From: Chitinibacter sp. SCUT-21
GTDB taxonomy: Bacteria; Pseudomonadota; Gammaproteobacteria; Burkholderiales; Chitinibacteraceae
Assembly: GCA_041874755.1 (NCBI GenBank)
Contig: CP102611.1
Location: 3,286,001-3,350,000, forward strand
DNA length: 64,000 nucleotides
Direction: 5' to 3'
The notes beneath the pieces were generated by a model that did not search any database, was not told where the DNA came from, and worked only from the letters and a program-made list of their open reading frames with translations. The position numbers were made by a program, and so were the translations under genes. Shown piece by piece: positions 19,542 through 27,360 of this stretch; position 1 is the stretch's first letter, and each line of letters begins with the position of its first letter.

Positions 19542-20564
19542 ATGAGTAAGCAACTTATCATTGAACCTTCTGGTCAGCAACTGAGCGTGTTTGACGGTGA
19601 AACCCTGCTCGATGCAGCAATGCGCGAGGGGTTTAATATGCCTTATGGCTGTAAAAATGGCTCCTGCGGTGCGTGTAAAGGCAAGGTGTTGGCTGGAGAG
19701 GTGGCGCATGGCGATCACTCACCGACGGCGCTGACGAGTGAAGAAGTCGACAAAGGCTTGGCATTATTTTGCTGCGCCACGCCGGTCAGCGATAGCGTGA
19801 GTATTGAATGCCGCGAAGTGGCGGCGACGAAAGATATTCAAATTCGCACGCTGCCCACGCGCATCGAAAAAATCGACAAGCTGTCGCACGATGTGGCGGT
19901 ATTAACGCTGAAATTGCCATCGACCGAACGGCTACAATTTTTAGCCGGCCAATACATCGATATTCATACCAAAACCGGTAATAAGCGCAGCTTTTCAATC
20001 GCTAACGCGCCGCACGAAGATGGCTTTTTGCAATTGCACATCCGCCATGTACCGGGTGGTGAGTTTTCTGGCTATGTCTGGGAGCAGATGAAAGAGCGAG
20101 AAATTTTCCGCTTCACCGGCCCCTTGGGTAGCTTCTTTTTGCGTGAAGACAGCGATAAGCCGATTATCTTTATCGCCACTGGCACTGGCTTTGCGCCGAT
20201 TAAGGGTATCGTAGAGCACGCCTTGCATCACAATACCCAACGCGAAATGGTGCTGTATTGGGGTTGTCGTAGCCTAGAGGATCTCTACATGCCGGCTGTG
20301 CCATCGCAATGGCAGCAGCAATACCCTAACTTTACCTTTATTCCGGTTTTGTCTGAGCCGAAAGCGGAAGACCAATGGCAAGGTAGAACGGGCTTGGTGC
20401 ACGAAGCGGTGCAGGCTGACTTTTCCAATTTCACCCATTACCAAGTCTACGCCTGCGGCGCGCCTGTGATGGTTGATGCTGCATATAAGGCATTGATTGC
20501 CAAAGGTTTGCCAGAAAACGAGTTTTACTCCGATGCCTTTTTTAGCAGTAAAGACAGTAAATAA
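19542..20564 (+). CDS. Ferredoxin-type flavin reductase (CDP-6-deoxy-glucoseen reductase-like)
   Basis: A 340-residue single-chain NAD(P)H electron-transfer protein. Residues 1-95 are a 2Fe-2S plant-type ferredoxin domain with CKNGSCGACKGKV and a later LFCCATP supplying the fourth Cys. Then come an FAD domain (RSFSIANAP, the RxYS-type FAD site) and an NAD domain (FIATGTGFAPIKG, YACGAP). This order matches CDP-6-deoxy-delta-3,4-glucoseen reductase (AscD/RfbI) and similar generic reductases. No sugar genes are nearby, so the real partner is likely an unknown oxygenase or reductase. Short GGAAA upstream of the ATG. Confidence 0.88.
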   Translation: MSKQLIIEPSGQQLSVFDGETLLDAAMREGFNMPYGCKNGSCGACKGKVLAGEVAHGDHSPTALTSEEVDKGLALFCCATPVSDSVSIECREVAATKDIQIRTLPTRIEKIDKLSHDVAVLTLKLPSTERLQFLAGQYIDIHTKTGNKRSFSIANAPHEDGFLQLHIRHVPGGEFSGYVWEQMKEREIFRFTGPLGSFFLREDSDKPIIFIATGTGFAPIKGIVEHALHHNTQREMVLYWGCRSLEDLYMPAVPSQWQQQYPNFTFIPVLSEPKAEDQWQGRTGLVHEAVQADFSNFTHYQVYACGAPVMVDAAYKALIAKGLPENEFYSDAFFSSKDSK

Positions 20565-20627
20565 AGCAAAAATTCTTCAAAATGGGCTTGCGCATTTAAA
20601 AATATAGTGTAGAATGCGCAGCTCTTA

Positions 20628-20703
20628 GCCGATGTAGCTCAGTTGGTAGAGCACCTGACTTGTAATCAGGGGGTCGCGAGTTCGATTCCTGCCGTCGGCA
20701 CCA
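20628..20703 (+). tRNA. tRNA-Thr (anticodon TGT)
   Basis: A 76-base cloverleaf with encoded CCA. The acceptor arm GCCGATG pairs with CGTCGGC. The anticodon stem CTGA(C)/TCAG encloses a loop with TGT. The T arm contains GTTCGATTC. It decodes ACA and wobble Thr codons. Confidence 0.98.
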
Positions 20704-20710
20704 AGAATAT

Positions 20711-20750
20711 CAAAGGGTTAGCAAGAAATTGCTAACCCTTTGTCATTTGC
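20711..20750 (+). terminator. Terminator after tRNA-Thr
   Basis: A 14-bp perfect stem (20711-20724 with 20729-20742) closed by a GAAA loop, followed by an interrupted T tract. It begins 8 bp after the tRNA. Confidence 0.85.
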
Positions 20751-20990
20751 GCAACGCAATTTCAACGTCCTTACCTGTCGCACCTCCAAGCAAACCACAT
20801 CAGCTACTATCTCATTTTAGAGCTTTAAAGCGACTGATGCGTTTGGTGCATCAATTCAAAGCATGAAACACTAAGGCTCTTCGCTTTGGTAGTCTGCCGG
20901 ATTGGTGTGCGTCTTCACCATTTTTGTTTTGAATTGTTTTAATTGGCAGTCTAGGCTTGGTTTGTTGTGGTTGCAGGTGGCTTAGTTGTT

Positions 20991-22187
20991 TTAGCCTTTT
21001 TGCCCATCGATGCGGGCTTGCCAGTACATTGGCAAATAGACTCGTGACCAAGACAACAGGCTGGCAAGAGCAAAAATAGCTGCGACTGTATACCAATAGA
21101 TTGCTTGAGTGGGCCAAATCTCCCCTGTTACGCGGGCTAGGGTTGCGCCATGCATTGTCCAGTAAGTAATCCATGCCACGCCGCCTGCGATGAGGGGGCG
21201 GCCAGAGTGCCCGAGCGTAACACGGGTGACGAAGGCGAGTAACATAGTGCAGAAAAAACCTATGGTTAAAGCATGCAATGGTGCAAAGCCTAGGCCTGTG
21301 TAACCCAGAAAGACCAGAGCATCATTGATTGTAAAAAGTATTAGGCTGATGCCGGTCCACGCAAAAGCCATATGTAGCATTGCGAGAAGCTTGATTTGGA
21401 ACGAGTCGAACAACCGCCAGCGCCAGCTTGTATACAGAAATAACAGGGTTAAAAATAGGCTGATTAGCAGGGTATTTAGTTGTAGTAATTTAAAAATAAG
21501 ATTTACCGCTAGTAACCCTCCCCATGTATAGAGGAGCCAATTGGGTCGCCAAGCTTGATAGGGTTTGAGCACATTGGCGCTAAAAAATGGAATCATTCTA
21601 TGGCTAACGGTTAAAAATACCGGGAGTAAAAAGCCCCAGATGCCCAGATGGATTGAGGCAAGCCACCAATTTGCGTTGCTGCTGAAGAGCCAGATATTGG
21701 CAAACAACATGCCCAGCGCCCCCAGTGCAAAAGCAGTGCCAATAAAATAGGCGTGAATTTTGTCGACAGCGCTGCTCCGTTTAATGGCATTCCACCATAT
21801 CGTAATTGCCCAGACCCAGCTGCAAAAGCCAAGGGCAGCGCCCGCTTGCAAGAATTCAATGGACCAGCGTCCTGTTAGTGTTGCAATGGTTCCTAAGGAG
21901 AACCCGATGATTGCAGGGATGTATTGCCTGCGGGTGGGGCTGCTGACATTTAGCCAGCGTGGTCCTGCGGTATAAATAAAACCCAACATAAAAAGTGGGA
22001 AAAAACCATAAATCATCACATAACCGTGCCATAGCATTGCAGGCACTGTGCCGGCCAGTGCAAGCCCCCCGCTGCGACTAATCATTTCAAATGTCCATAG
22101 GGCCAAACTGGCAATGAGCACGGCTGCGCCACAAAAAAAACCGAGTCGGTGGGGTGTGCAAAATAAGGTGCTGAGTCGCTGATTCAT
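20991..22187 (-). CDS. nnrS: NnrS family heme/copper membrane protein
   Basis: A 398-residue polytopic membrane protein with about 12 predicted helices. It is typical of NnrS, which protects cells against nitric-oxide stress by limiting formation of iron-NO complexes. Family features: MLWHGYVMIYGFFPLFMLGF near the N-terminus (conserved His), TVSHRMIPFFSANVL, GFAPLHALTIGFF and TRVTLGHSGRPL. GGGAG lies 6 bases before the ATG. It is last in the nsrR - DUF2249 - nnrS set and follows the DUF2249 gene by 54 bp. Expression is probably controlled by NsrR. Confidence 0.93.
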   Translation of the reverse strand: MNQRLSTLFCTPHRLGFFCGAAVLIASLALWTFEMISRSGGLALAGTVPAMLWHGYVMIYGFFPLFMLGFIYTAGPRWLNVSSPTRRQYIPAIIGFSLGTIATLTGRWSIEFLQAGAALGFCSWVWAITIWWNAIKRSSAVDKIHAYFIGTAFALGALGMLFANIWLFSSNANWWLASIHLGIWGFLLPVFLTVSHRMIPFFSANVLKPYQAWRPNWLLYTWGGLLAVNLIFKLLQLNTLLISLFLTLLFLYTSWRWRLFDSFQIKLLAMLHMAFAWTGISLILFTINDALVFLGYTGLGFAPLHALTIGFFCTMLLAFVTRVTLGHSGRPLIAGGVAWITYWTMHGATLARVTGEIWPTQAIYWYTVAAIFALASLLSWSRVYLPMYWQARIDGQKG

Positions 22188-22241
22188 AGTTTGCTCCCAG
22201 AAATTAAGTCGCAGTAATGCATTTACTCGACGTTATGCTCT

Positions 22242-22565
22242 TTACTGGCCGCTGCATGCACAGCCATTTGTGCCGCAGCCTTCGTTGGTAGCTGTTGCTT
22301 GTATGGATTGAATGGCAAAATCAATGACTACGGCTTCGTGAGTGCGTTGTTGGTAGCTCACTTTTACCTTGCCTTGATAGCGTTGTTTGATCTGAGCCAG
22401 TAGTGGTAGTGGGTCATGATCATTGACGAAGCGCATGGTTTCGCCTTCATCTAGCGAATCAAGTGCGCCGAAAATCGCGGCGTGTCGAAAGCGCTTAGCA
22501 ACGCCTCTGGCGTCAAATCCATAAACACCATCCAAACTTAAATGTGAAGTGGCACAAGATGTCAT
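22242..22565 (-). CDS. DUF2249 family protein
   Basis: A 107-residue small soluble protein with the DUF2249 pattern: DARGVAKRFRHAAIFGALDSLDEGE, then FVNDHDPLPLLAQI. The C-terminus is Cys-rich (GCGTNGCACSGQ), which could bind metal. DUF2249 proteins often lie beside nitric-oxide and denitrification genes in proteobacteria; the biochemical role is unknown. AAGGA lies 6 bases before the ATG. The NsrR-type palindrome at 22682-22702 is 117 bp upstream, and nnrS follows. Confidence 0.85.
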   Translation of the reverse strand: MTSCATSHLSLDGVYGFDARGVAKRFRHAAIFGALDSLDEGETMRFVNDHDPLPLLAQIKQRYQGKVKVSYQQRTHEAVVIDFAIQSIQATATNEGCGTNGCACSGQ

Positions 22566-22681
22566 AGCTATTCCTTTGTGGTAGGTATGGTGTGGTAAAT
22601 CAATATTTGCCTAACCTCTAGCGGTATACATTGAGTTTTCTACCGTGTGCGTTTGCTTGCAAAGTGAGGTATAGAGTTGAT

Positions 22682-22702
22682 ACATGTATATTTTATACAT
22701 GT
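22682..22702. promoter_or_regulatory. NsrR-type operator, perfect 9-3-9 palindrome
   Basis: Two 9-base arms, ACATGTATA and TATACATGT, are separated by TTT. The site is in the AT-rich gap between nsrR and the DUF2249-nnrS genes. Rrf2 proteins bind palindromes of this size. Control of the DUF2249-nnrS transcript by the neighbouring NsrR is inferred. Confidence 0.7.
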
Positions 22703-22776
22703 TTAATGTAATATGTAAATTGTATGTATATTAATGCATCGAGTAAGCCATGTTCTTCAAGACTTACGTTTGTGGT

Positions 22777-23253
22777 TTATCGCTTAAGGGATGGGATATT
22801 TTTTGCGGGGAGTGTCGGGAGTTGAATCGCAAAAATAGGGGTGAGTTCATGCCGATTTTGGACTAAATCGGCCAAGGTGTAGTGGTCCAAAACCAGATAA
22901 AGCGCTTGCACTGCTTCATGTAAGATGTGTTTTAAACGGCATGCCGCTACGATATTGCAGCTGTTATGTTCTGGGTCGAAGCACTCAACGATAGGGCTAT
23001 CTTCTTCGCTGGCGCGTACGAGCGTACCCAGATTAATAAGGTGGGGTTCACGCGCCAAACGTATGCCCCCCCCTTTTCCGCGCAGGGTTTGCACGAAGCC
23101 CTCTTGAGCGAGAAAATGGACCACTTTCATCAAGTGATTGTCAGAAATGGCATACGCCTGAGCAATTTCAGCGCGGGTAACGATTTGACCCTCTTTCAAG
23201 CAAATGTAAATCAGCGAGCGTAAACAGTAATCGGTGAATACATTCAGGCGCAT
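22777..23253 (-). CDS. nsrR: Rrf2-family nitric-oxide-sensing repressor NsrR
   Basis: A 158-residue winged-helix regulator. It starts MRLNVFTDYCLRSLIYICLK, typical of NsrR, and carries the recognition-helix region AQAYAISDNHLMKVVHFLAQ and the wing RGKGGGIRLA. Cys91, Cys99 and Cys105 are spaced to hold an Fe-S cluster that NO destroys, lifting repression. AGAGG lies 6 bases before the ATG. The C-terminal 30 residues extend beyond the shortest homologues. Neighbouring nnrS and DUF2249 genes and the palindrome between them support the NsrR call over IscR. Confidence 0.92.
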   Translation of the reverse strand: MRLNVFTDYCLRSLIYICLKEGQIVTRAEIAQAYAISDNHLMKVVHFLAQEGFVQTLRGKGGGIRLAREPHLINLGTLVRASEEDSPIVECFDPEHNSCNIVAACRLKHILHEAVQALYLVLDHYTLADLVQNRHELTPIFAIQLPTLPAKNIPSLKR

Positions 23254-23297
23254 TGCAAGCCTCTTGCTAAGAGTTGGAGTGCCGAGACATAGTAAAA

Positions 23298-23323
23298 AAT
23301 AAAGCCCGCTAGCGGGCTTTATT
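23298..23323 (-). terminator. Native ssrA terminator, stranded by island insertion
   Basis: A 26-bp perfect palindrome followed on the minus strand by six T. It lies 8 bp beyond the left 32-bp copy of the tmRNA 3' end and points away from it. Before the island inserted, it would have been the terminator of ssrA. Confidence 0.75.
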
Positions 23324-23330
23324 AGTGTGT

Positions 23331-23362
23331 TGGTGGAGGTGGGGGGAGTTGAACCCCCGTCC
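23331..23362 (-). repeat. Left attachment repeat (copy of the tmRNA 3' end)
   Basis: A perfect 32-bp direct repeat of 29086-29117. It contains the tmRNA acceptor/T-arm 3' end including CCA. The rest of tmRNA is absent here, so this is an attachment-site scar, not a second ssrA. Confidence 0.9.
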
Positions 23363-23520
23363 TGTTTACTACAACCAAGCCAATAAAAAATAAAAAATTC
23401 TTAGTAGATTGTAGCAGTTGTTGTAGCTGAATGTTGCTTTCCCTGTTTGAGGATATGTTTAGTATTCTTTGTTGTTGTGCCTGTATGATTTGGTGTTATT
23501 GATCGGGTGAGGAGAGTTCT

Positions 23521-24426
23521 TTGGTTACATTACTTTTTGGTGCAGGGGCAAGTTATGGGTCTGGTCGATGTTTTCCGCATGCGCCACCATTGGGAAATGA
23601 CTTGTTTCAAAAACTCATCGAGCTTAATGGGGCTTTTGCCTTGCTTGACGATGATTCAAAGCAGGTTTTTATCGATAAAGGTTTTGAGGCGGGTATGGCT
23701 ACTGTAGATAATGACAGTAGAGTTATTAATCCCTTGCAGAAAGAATTGGCCTGTTACCTTTCCAGCTTCACGGTCGCTCCTGATAATGCCTATGTCAGAC
23801 TGTGCATGAAGCTTCGTAATTCTCTTGCCCAGATAACTATTGTTACCCTCAATTATGACTTGTTGATCGAACAGGCTCTGCAAATGCATGGCTTGGACAT
23901 TGACTATAATTGTTCTAATGCAGGCGTTAATTTAATTAAGCCTCATGGGTCTTCAAATTTTTTACCTGAACTTCCTAGAGGAATGAGTTTTTCAGGAAGC
24001 ACTATGGTCTCTTGTGGGGCTTTCTTTGAGGGGCTTCCGACTAATGCGGTAGGAAGTCATGAAGAAGTGAAGTCGTGGTGTTTGGATGATAGAAACTCTG
24101 ACTTAAGCCCTGTTTTGGCTATGTATGCCGAAGGAAAGAGGGTAGTAATAAATCCAAGAACAATATTGGCAGCGCAAAATGAATATTCTAAGCGTATTGC
24201 CTCCTCTGAGTTAGTTGTTCTTGTTGGTGTTCGATATGTTCCCCACGATAACCACATATGGGATCCAATATCAGAAAGGATGCCCAAATTACTGATAGTG
24301 GATCCTTACCCGCTGGGTACAACAAGTTGGGCTGATGCCAATGGTTTGAGTGATGTCATTGTTATTAAAAAAGGATTTGAGGACTCTGTTTGGGATATAA
24401 AAAAGGCAGTGCAAAAGGTCTTGTGA
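23521..24426 (+). CDS. Stand-alone SIR2-like domain protein
   Basis: A 301-residue protein with the SIR2 NAD-binding signature at its start: LLFGAGAS (4-11), then TLNYD (109-113) and KPHGS (140-144), which carry the Asn/Asp and His of NADase-type SIR2 domains. The second half has a Rossmann-like strand pattern (ELVVLVGVRYVPHDNH). Bacterial proteins of this type either degrade NAD during phage infection (as part of ThsA, DSR and SIR2-HerA systems) or are uncharacterised; no fused or neighbouring effector partner is seen here. The start codon is TTG, with GGAG 6 bases upstream. First gene inside the ssrA island, next to the left repeat. Clearly AT-rich. Confidence 0.8.
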   Translation: MVTLLFGAGASYGSGRCFPHAPPLGNDLFQKLIELNGAFALLDDDSKQVFIDKGFEAGMATVDNDSRVINPLQKELACYLSSFTVAPDNAYVRLCMKLRNSLAQITIVTLNYDLLIEQALQMHGLDIDYNCSNAGVNLIKPHGSSNFLPELPRGMSFSGSTMVSCGAFFEGLPTNAVGSHEEVKSWCLDDRNSDLSPVLAMYAEGKRVVINPRTILAAQNEYSKRIASSELVVLVGVRYVPHDNHIWDPISERMPKLLIVDPYPLGTTSWADANGLSDVIVIKKGFEDSVWDIKKAVQKVL

Positions 24427-24568
24427 AGAACTGTTAGTTACGTCAACTCTCTCGTTTAACTACTGATGTTTGTAGGCTGGTGCTGGCATGTATCAGAATC
24501 GACCGTATCCGATACGCTTTTGAGGCAACGGTTTTATTGGGCTCAACTGTACTCGCAAAATAGGCTTT

Positions 24569-24601
24569 GACATAAAATACACTGGCGACATAAAATACAC
24601 T
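24569..24601 (+). repeat. Two 15-bp direct repeats upstream of the serine recombinase
   Basis: The sequence GACATAAAATACACT occurs at 24569-24583 and again at 24587-24601, a period of 18 bp. The second copy ends 26 bp before the recombinase ATG. This suits an operator or recombinase-binding site, but the function is not established. Confidence 0.6.
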
Positions 24602-24627
24602 TTTTTGATACAGTTGATTTGCCTGCC

Positions 24628-25206
24628 ATGAGCCGCACCTTCTCTTACTCTCGCGTTTCCACTTCCGACCAAACCACCGACAATCAAGAGCTTCAAATTA
24701 AAGAGGCTGGCTTTGACGTCAAACCTTCACGCGCATTCACTGAAACCATCAGCGGCAAGACATGCGCCATGCAGCGCCCAATCTTTGCAGAGTTGGTAGG
24801 CAAGCTGGAAGAAGGCGACACGCTGATTGTGACAAAGCTCGACCGCTTAGGCCGCGACACTTCGGACGTATTGGCAACGATCACCAAATTGATCGAGATC
24901 GGCGTAAAGGTGCATTGCTTGGCGCTGGGTGGCATGGACTTAACCAGCGCAGCAGGCAAGATGACTGTGACCGTTTTGGCGGCAGTGGCTCAGTTTGAGC
25001 GTGATTTGTTGGTGGAGCGTACCCAAGCAGGTCTGCAACGCGCTAAAGCAGAAGGAAAGCAGCTAGGAAGGCCGACCACAATAAGCCCTGATACTGTTGC
25101 TGCAATCCTCAAAGACCTTCAGCACCTGAGCATCAGAAAGACCGCAGAAAAGAACGGCGTCAGTGCAGGAACAGTGCAGCGAATCAAGGCAAACAATCCA
25201 ACCTAA
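24628..25206 (+). CDS. Serine recombinase (resolvase/invertase family)
   Basis: A 192-residue small serine recombinase. It opens SRTFSYSRVSTSDQ, with the catalytic Ser11 in the RVS motif. Conserved Arg residues lie in TKLDRLGRD, and the long helix FERDLLVERTQAGLQRAKAEGK follows. A C-terminal helix-turn-helix (SIRKTAEKNGVSAGTVQRIK) binds DNA. It is full length and looks active. The ATG at 24628 is preferred to a TTG at 24619. Paired 15-bp repeats lie just upstream and a terminator just downstream, so it is its own transcription unit. Tn3-like transposase genes are absent, so its target may be within the island or elsewhere. Confidence 0.93.
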   Translation: MSRTFSYSRVSTSDQTTDNQELQIKEAGFDVKPSRAFTETISGKTCAMQRPIFAELVGKLEEGDTLIVTKLDRLGRDTSDVLATITKLIEIGVKVHCLALGGMDLTSAAGKMTVTVLAAVAQFERDLLVERTQAGLQRAKAEGKQLGRPTTISPDTVAAILKDLQHLSIRKTAEKNGVSAGTVQRIKANNPT

Positions 25207-25212
25207 CCCAAG

Positions 25213-25232
25213 AGCCCCGAAAGGGGCTTTTT
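25213..25232 (+). terminator. Terminator after the serine recombinase
   Basis: A 6-bp GC stem (25213-25218 with 25223-25228) closed by GAAA and followed by T. It lies 7 bp after the stop codon. Confidence 0.8.
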
Positions 25233-25325
25233 ATTGCAACCTATATTTGAGAAATCTATAAAATTGGTTGCATAGCAGTAAGTATTTGCGTAAAATTCTT
25301 ACATTAAAACAAAGAGTTTTTTGCA

Positions 25326-25799
25326 ATGCCAAAGATAGTAAAAATCCCAAGAGCCCTTAAGTTGAATGGAAAATCAACAAAAGTCAGCCTTGAGAGCGAG
25401 TTATGGGCAAAGGTTGACGCTGTTTCAGAGTCTTACGGCATGACTTGGCAAGCCCTGTTGAATCAAGCCCATGCTGAATACGCGCCAAGAATGATGTCAG
25501 TCGAAAATGCTGCAAAAATGCTGATCGACAAACTACTTCTTGAATTCGACACCTCAGAACTATCGCTACATGAGTTCGACACGCACCCCCTATGCCAATC
25601 ATCAAACACATGGGTAAAAGCAGACATTAGCGCCCTGCTGGAAGATCCAGAAAAGTGGGGCATTCGCTTGGTAGAGGGAGAGGCCGACTATGGCGGCTTT
25701 GTCGTTCGTTATGGCTACTACGGCGAAACGCCAATCATGGTGATTTTGAACCAGTTGGGCGACAGACCAAGCATGGTATTCACTTTGGGGTCGAACTAA
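25326..25799 (+). CDS. Ribbon-helix-helix-like island protein
   Basis: A 157-residue protein I do not recognise by family. Residues about 15-50 (STKVSLESELWAKVDAVSES) look like a ribbon-helix-helix DNA-binding module: a short strand, then two helices. The rest is mixed, with a hydrophobic, Tyr/Gly-rich C-terminal part (GGFVVRYGYYGETP). No signal peptide. AAAGAG precedes the ATG by about 9 bases. It overlaps the next gene by one base (TAATG), so the two are translationally coupled. A regulator or antitoxin-like role is possible but unproven. Confidence 0.7.
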   Translation: MPKIVKIPRALKLNGKSTKVSLESELWAKVDAVSESYGMTWQALLNQAHAEYAPRMMSVENAAKMLIDKLLLEFDTSELSLHEFDTHPLCQSSNTWVKADISALLEDPEKWGIRLVEGEADYGGFVVRYGYYGETPIMVILNQLGDRPSMVFTLGSN

Positions 25800-26140
25800 T
25801 GGCCTCAGTCAAACCACCAAAACCAGAAGTGATGAGCATGTCGGATGCTTCGTTCCATATCGAGAGCCAGCTAAGAGCGCATGGCATTCAATTGAGTGGG
25901 TATGACCTATTGAGTGATGTGACCCGCTCAGACCCCACCAAGCGGCGTGGCTACCCTCAAATCGAAGTAGCAAAGAAGGACAGCAAGCGATACTTCAGAA
26001 CCTCAGATATTGAGTGGCTGATCACTTTAGCTCTGTGCTCGACAAAGCCAACCAGCAGGCCGCCAGCAATTGAAAAGTTGATTTTCAGGAAGCATGAGAC
26101 CGCAGCAGAGAGAGAACGGCACTTCACCGAGCTAGTTTAA
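25799..26140 (+). CDS. Small island protein coupled to the RHH-like gene
   Basis: A 113-residue protein of unknown family. Its ATG overlaps the stop codon of the preceding gene, with GGGG about 9 bases upstream. The frame is open for 48 codons before this, but that part overlaps the upstream gene and is of biased composition, so the ATG at 25799 is chosen. The protein is basic and mostly helical; RGYPQIEVAKKDSKRYFRTSDIEWLI could be a winged-helix or MerR-like segment. With its partner it resembles two-gene regulatory or toxin-antitoxin units, but nothing conclusive is seen. Confidence 0.6.
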   Translation: MASVKPPKPEVMSMSDASFHIESQLRAHGIQLSGYDLLSDVTRSDPTKRRGYPQIEVAKKDSKRYFRTSDIEWLITLALCSTKPTSRPPAIEKLIFRKHETAAERERHFTELV

Positions 26141-27152
26141 AAAAACGCTTACTAAAATAGGAATACCATCATGCTTTATCGGGATCCGTACGTTCGGGCA
26201 TGAAGGCGTCACAGTGGTGACAATTGGGTAGAAGATACTGGTAGACCCAAACGGCGGGATTGGACTCGAAAGAGACTGTCGCAGGCCGTACCAGTGAGGG
26301 TTGTGATGAGCGCCGAACCTTGCTTGTCATCACAATTCAACACAAGCTGCGACTAAAGTGAGGACGGTGTCCTATACCGATGATGTCGGGTTGGAGCTGG
26401 GCGACCAACAACTTCAAGCTATTGTTTGGGGTTGGGGGATTTTCGCCTTTCCAACCCGATGGGGAAGAAAGAGAAAAAGAGAAAAAGAGAAAAGCAGATA
26501 GGAACGAGCAACGCGAGTGACCATTGCCCCGTACCATCAAACCAGATTCATCACTTCGCTTGCTTCGCAATCTCATTGATAAATCTGACTCACCAAGCAC
26601 AATCAAAATTCATATCAAAGCCTTGCCTCACTCTGTTCGGCGCAGCTTCCATACAAGTTCACATTCGATAGACAAAAAGAGATTTTCTTTCTGTGACAAG
26701 ACACCGAAGTCTTACATTTTTGAGCGCCTACGGCAGCTCCACCCTTGAAAATTTTTTGGACAAGTTAGGGTTTAACCTTTAGATCACCAAAAAAACAAGG
26801 CGAATTCCATTTGCTTCACTTTGACCAGGCTAACTAATTGGGAAAAAGCTTGTGTTGAGTGCTGTCGGCCATGAAATAACCTTTAAGGCAAACCACCAAC
26901 AAGGCGTTTTAAAGCTGATAGGCGTACCAAGCTACACAAACGCCCAAATACATGTGTCAACCATCAGTAACGCAATGCAGAGCGATTCTGTGGCATCCGG
27001 CGCCATGAATTCTTGATGCTGTCGGCTAATAAACCACTACTCACCTGTAGACGGGTTTAAATCCTCTTAGATACCCACCCCACTTTTGATGGTGCGGCAA
27101 TGTTTGGATTTTCGATTACTACAATGTGGGCATCACATAAGGATTTGGACGC
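26141..27152. other. Island stretch of about 1 kb with no confident gene
   Basis: No clear gene. A perfect 10-bp inverted repeat (26386-26395 with 26450-26459) encloses 54 bases and could form a long hairpin. A purine-rich GAGAAAAA tract lies at 26467-26492. Two short open frames look somewhat protein-like: 26524-26748 (TTG start, 74 codons, basic product ending YIFERLRQLHP) and 26852-27016 (GTG start, 54 codons, ITFKANHQQGVLKLIGVP). Neither has a good ribosome-binding site. The region may hold an RNA or the recombination/replication region of the island. Confidence 0.4.
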
Positions 27153-27314
27153 ATGAAGTTAGAGTTTTCGGTTTTGTTTAACAATGGCCAGCGCGCACAG
27201 TTCAGCGTATCAGCAGAGATTGCCCTCGATGTAGTCCAGCACATGACCAAAATGAAAGACGTTCTGCAGATCACAAAGATTGAGGCCATCGAGATAGAGC
27301 TTTACCCCCGATAA
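27153..27314 (+). CDS. Small 53-residue island protein
   Basis: An open frame of 53 codons: it starts MKLEFSVLFNNGQRAQ, has a central helix SAEIALDVVQHMTKMKDV and ends IEAIEIELYPR. AAGGA lies 9 bases before the ATG. The pattern (strand, helix, strand) and lack of rare-codon runs suggest a real protein. Function unknown. It is convergent with the integrase gene, 46 bp away. Confidence 0.55.
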   Translation: MKLEFSVLFNNGQRAQFSVSAEIALDVVQHMTKMKDVLQITKIEAIEIELYPR

Positions 27315-27360
27315 GACCGCACACAAGAGCCGCACCCACTAGCGGCGCTGGTGCTGTTGA

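Noticed and set aside
23331..23400. Second copy of ssrA (tmRNA)
   Set aside because: Only the 32-bp 3' end matches; the tag frame and 5' half are absent. It is the island's left attachment repeat.
26386..26459. Retron-like or group II intron RNA
   Set aside because: The inverted repeat is suggestive, but no reverse transcriptase gene or intron domain V-like hairpin is present in the island.
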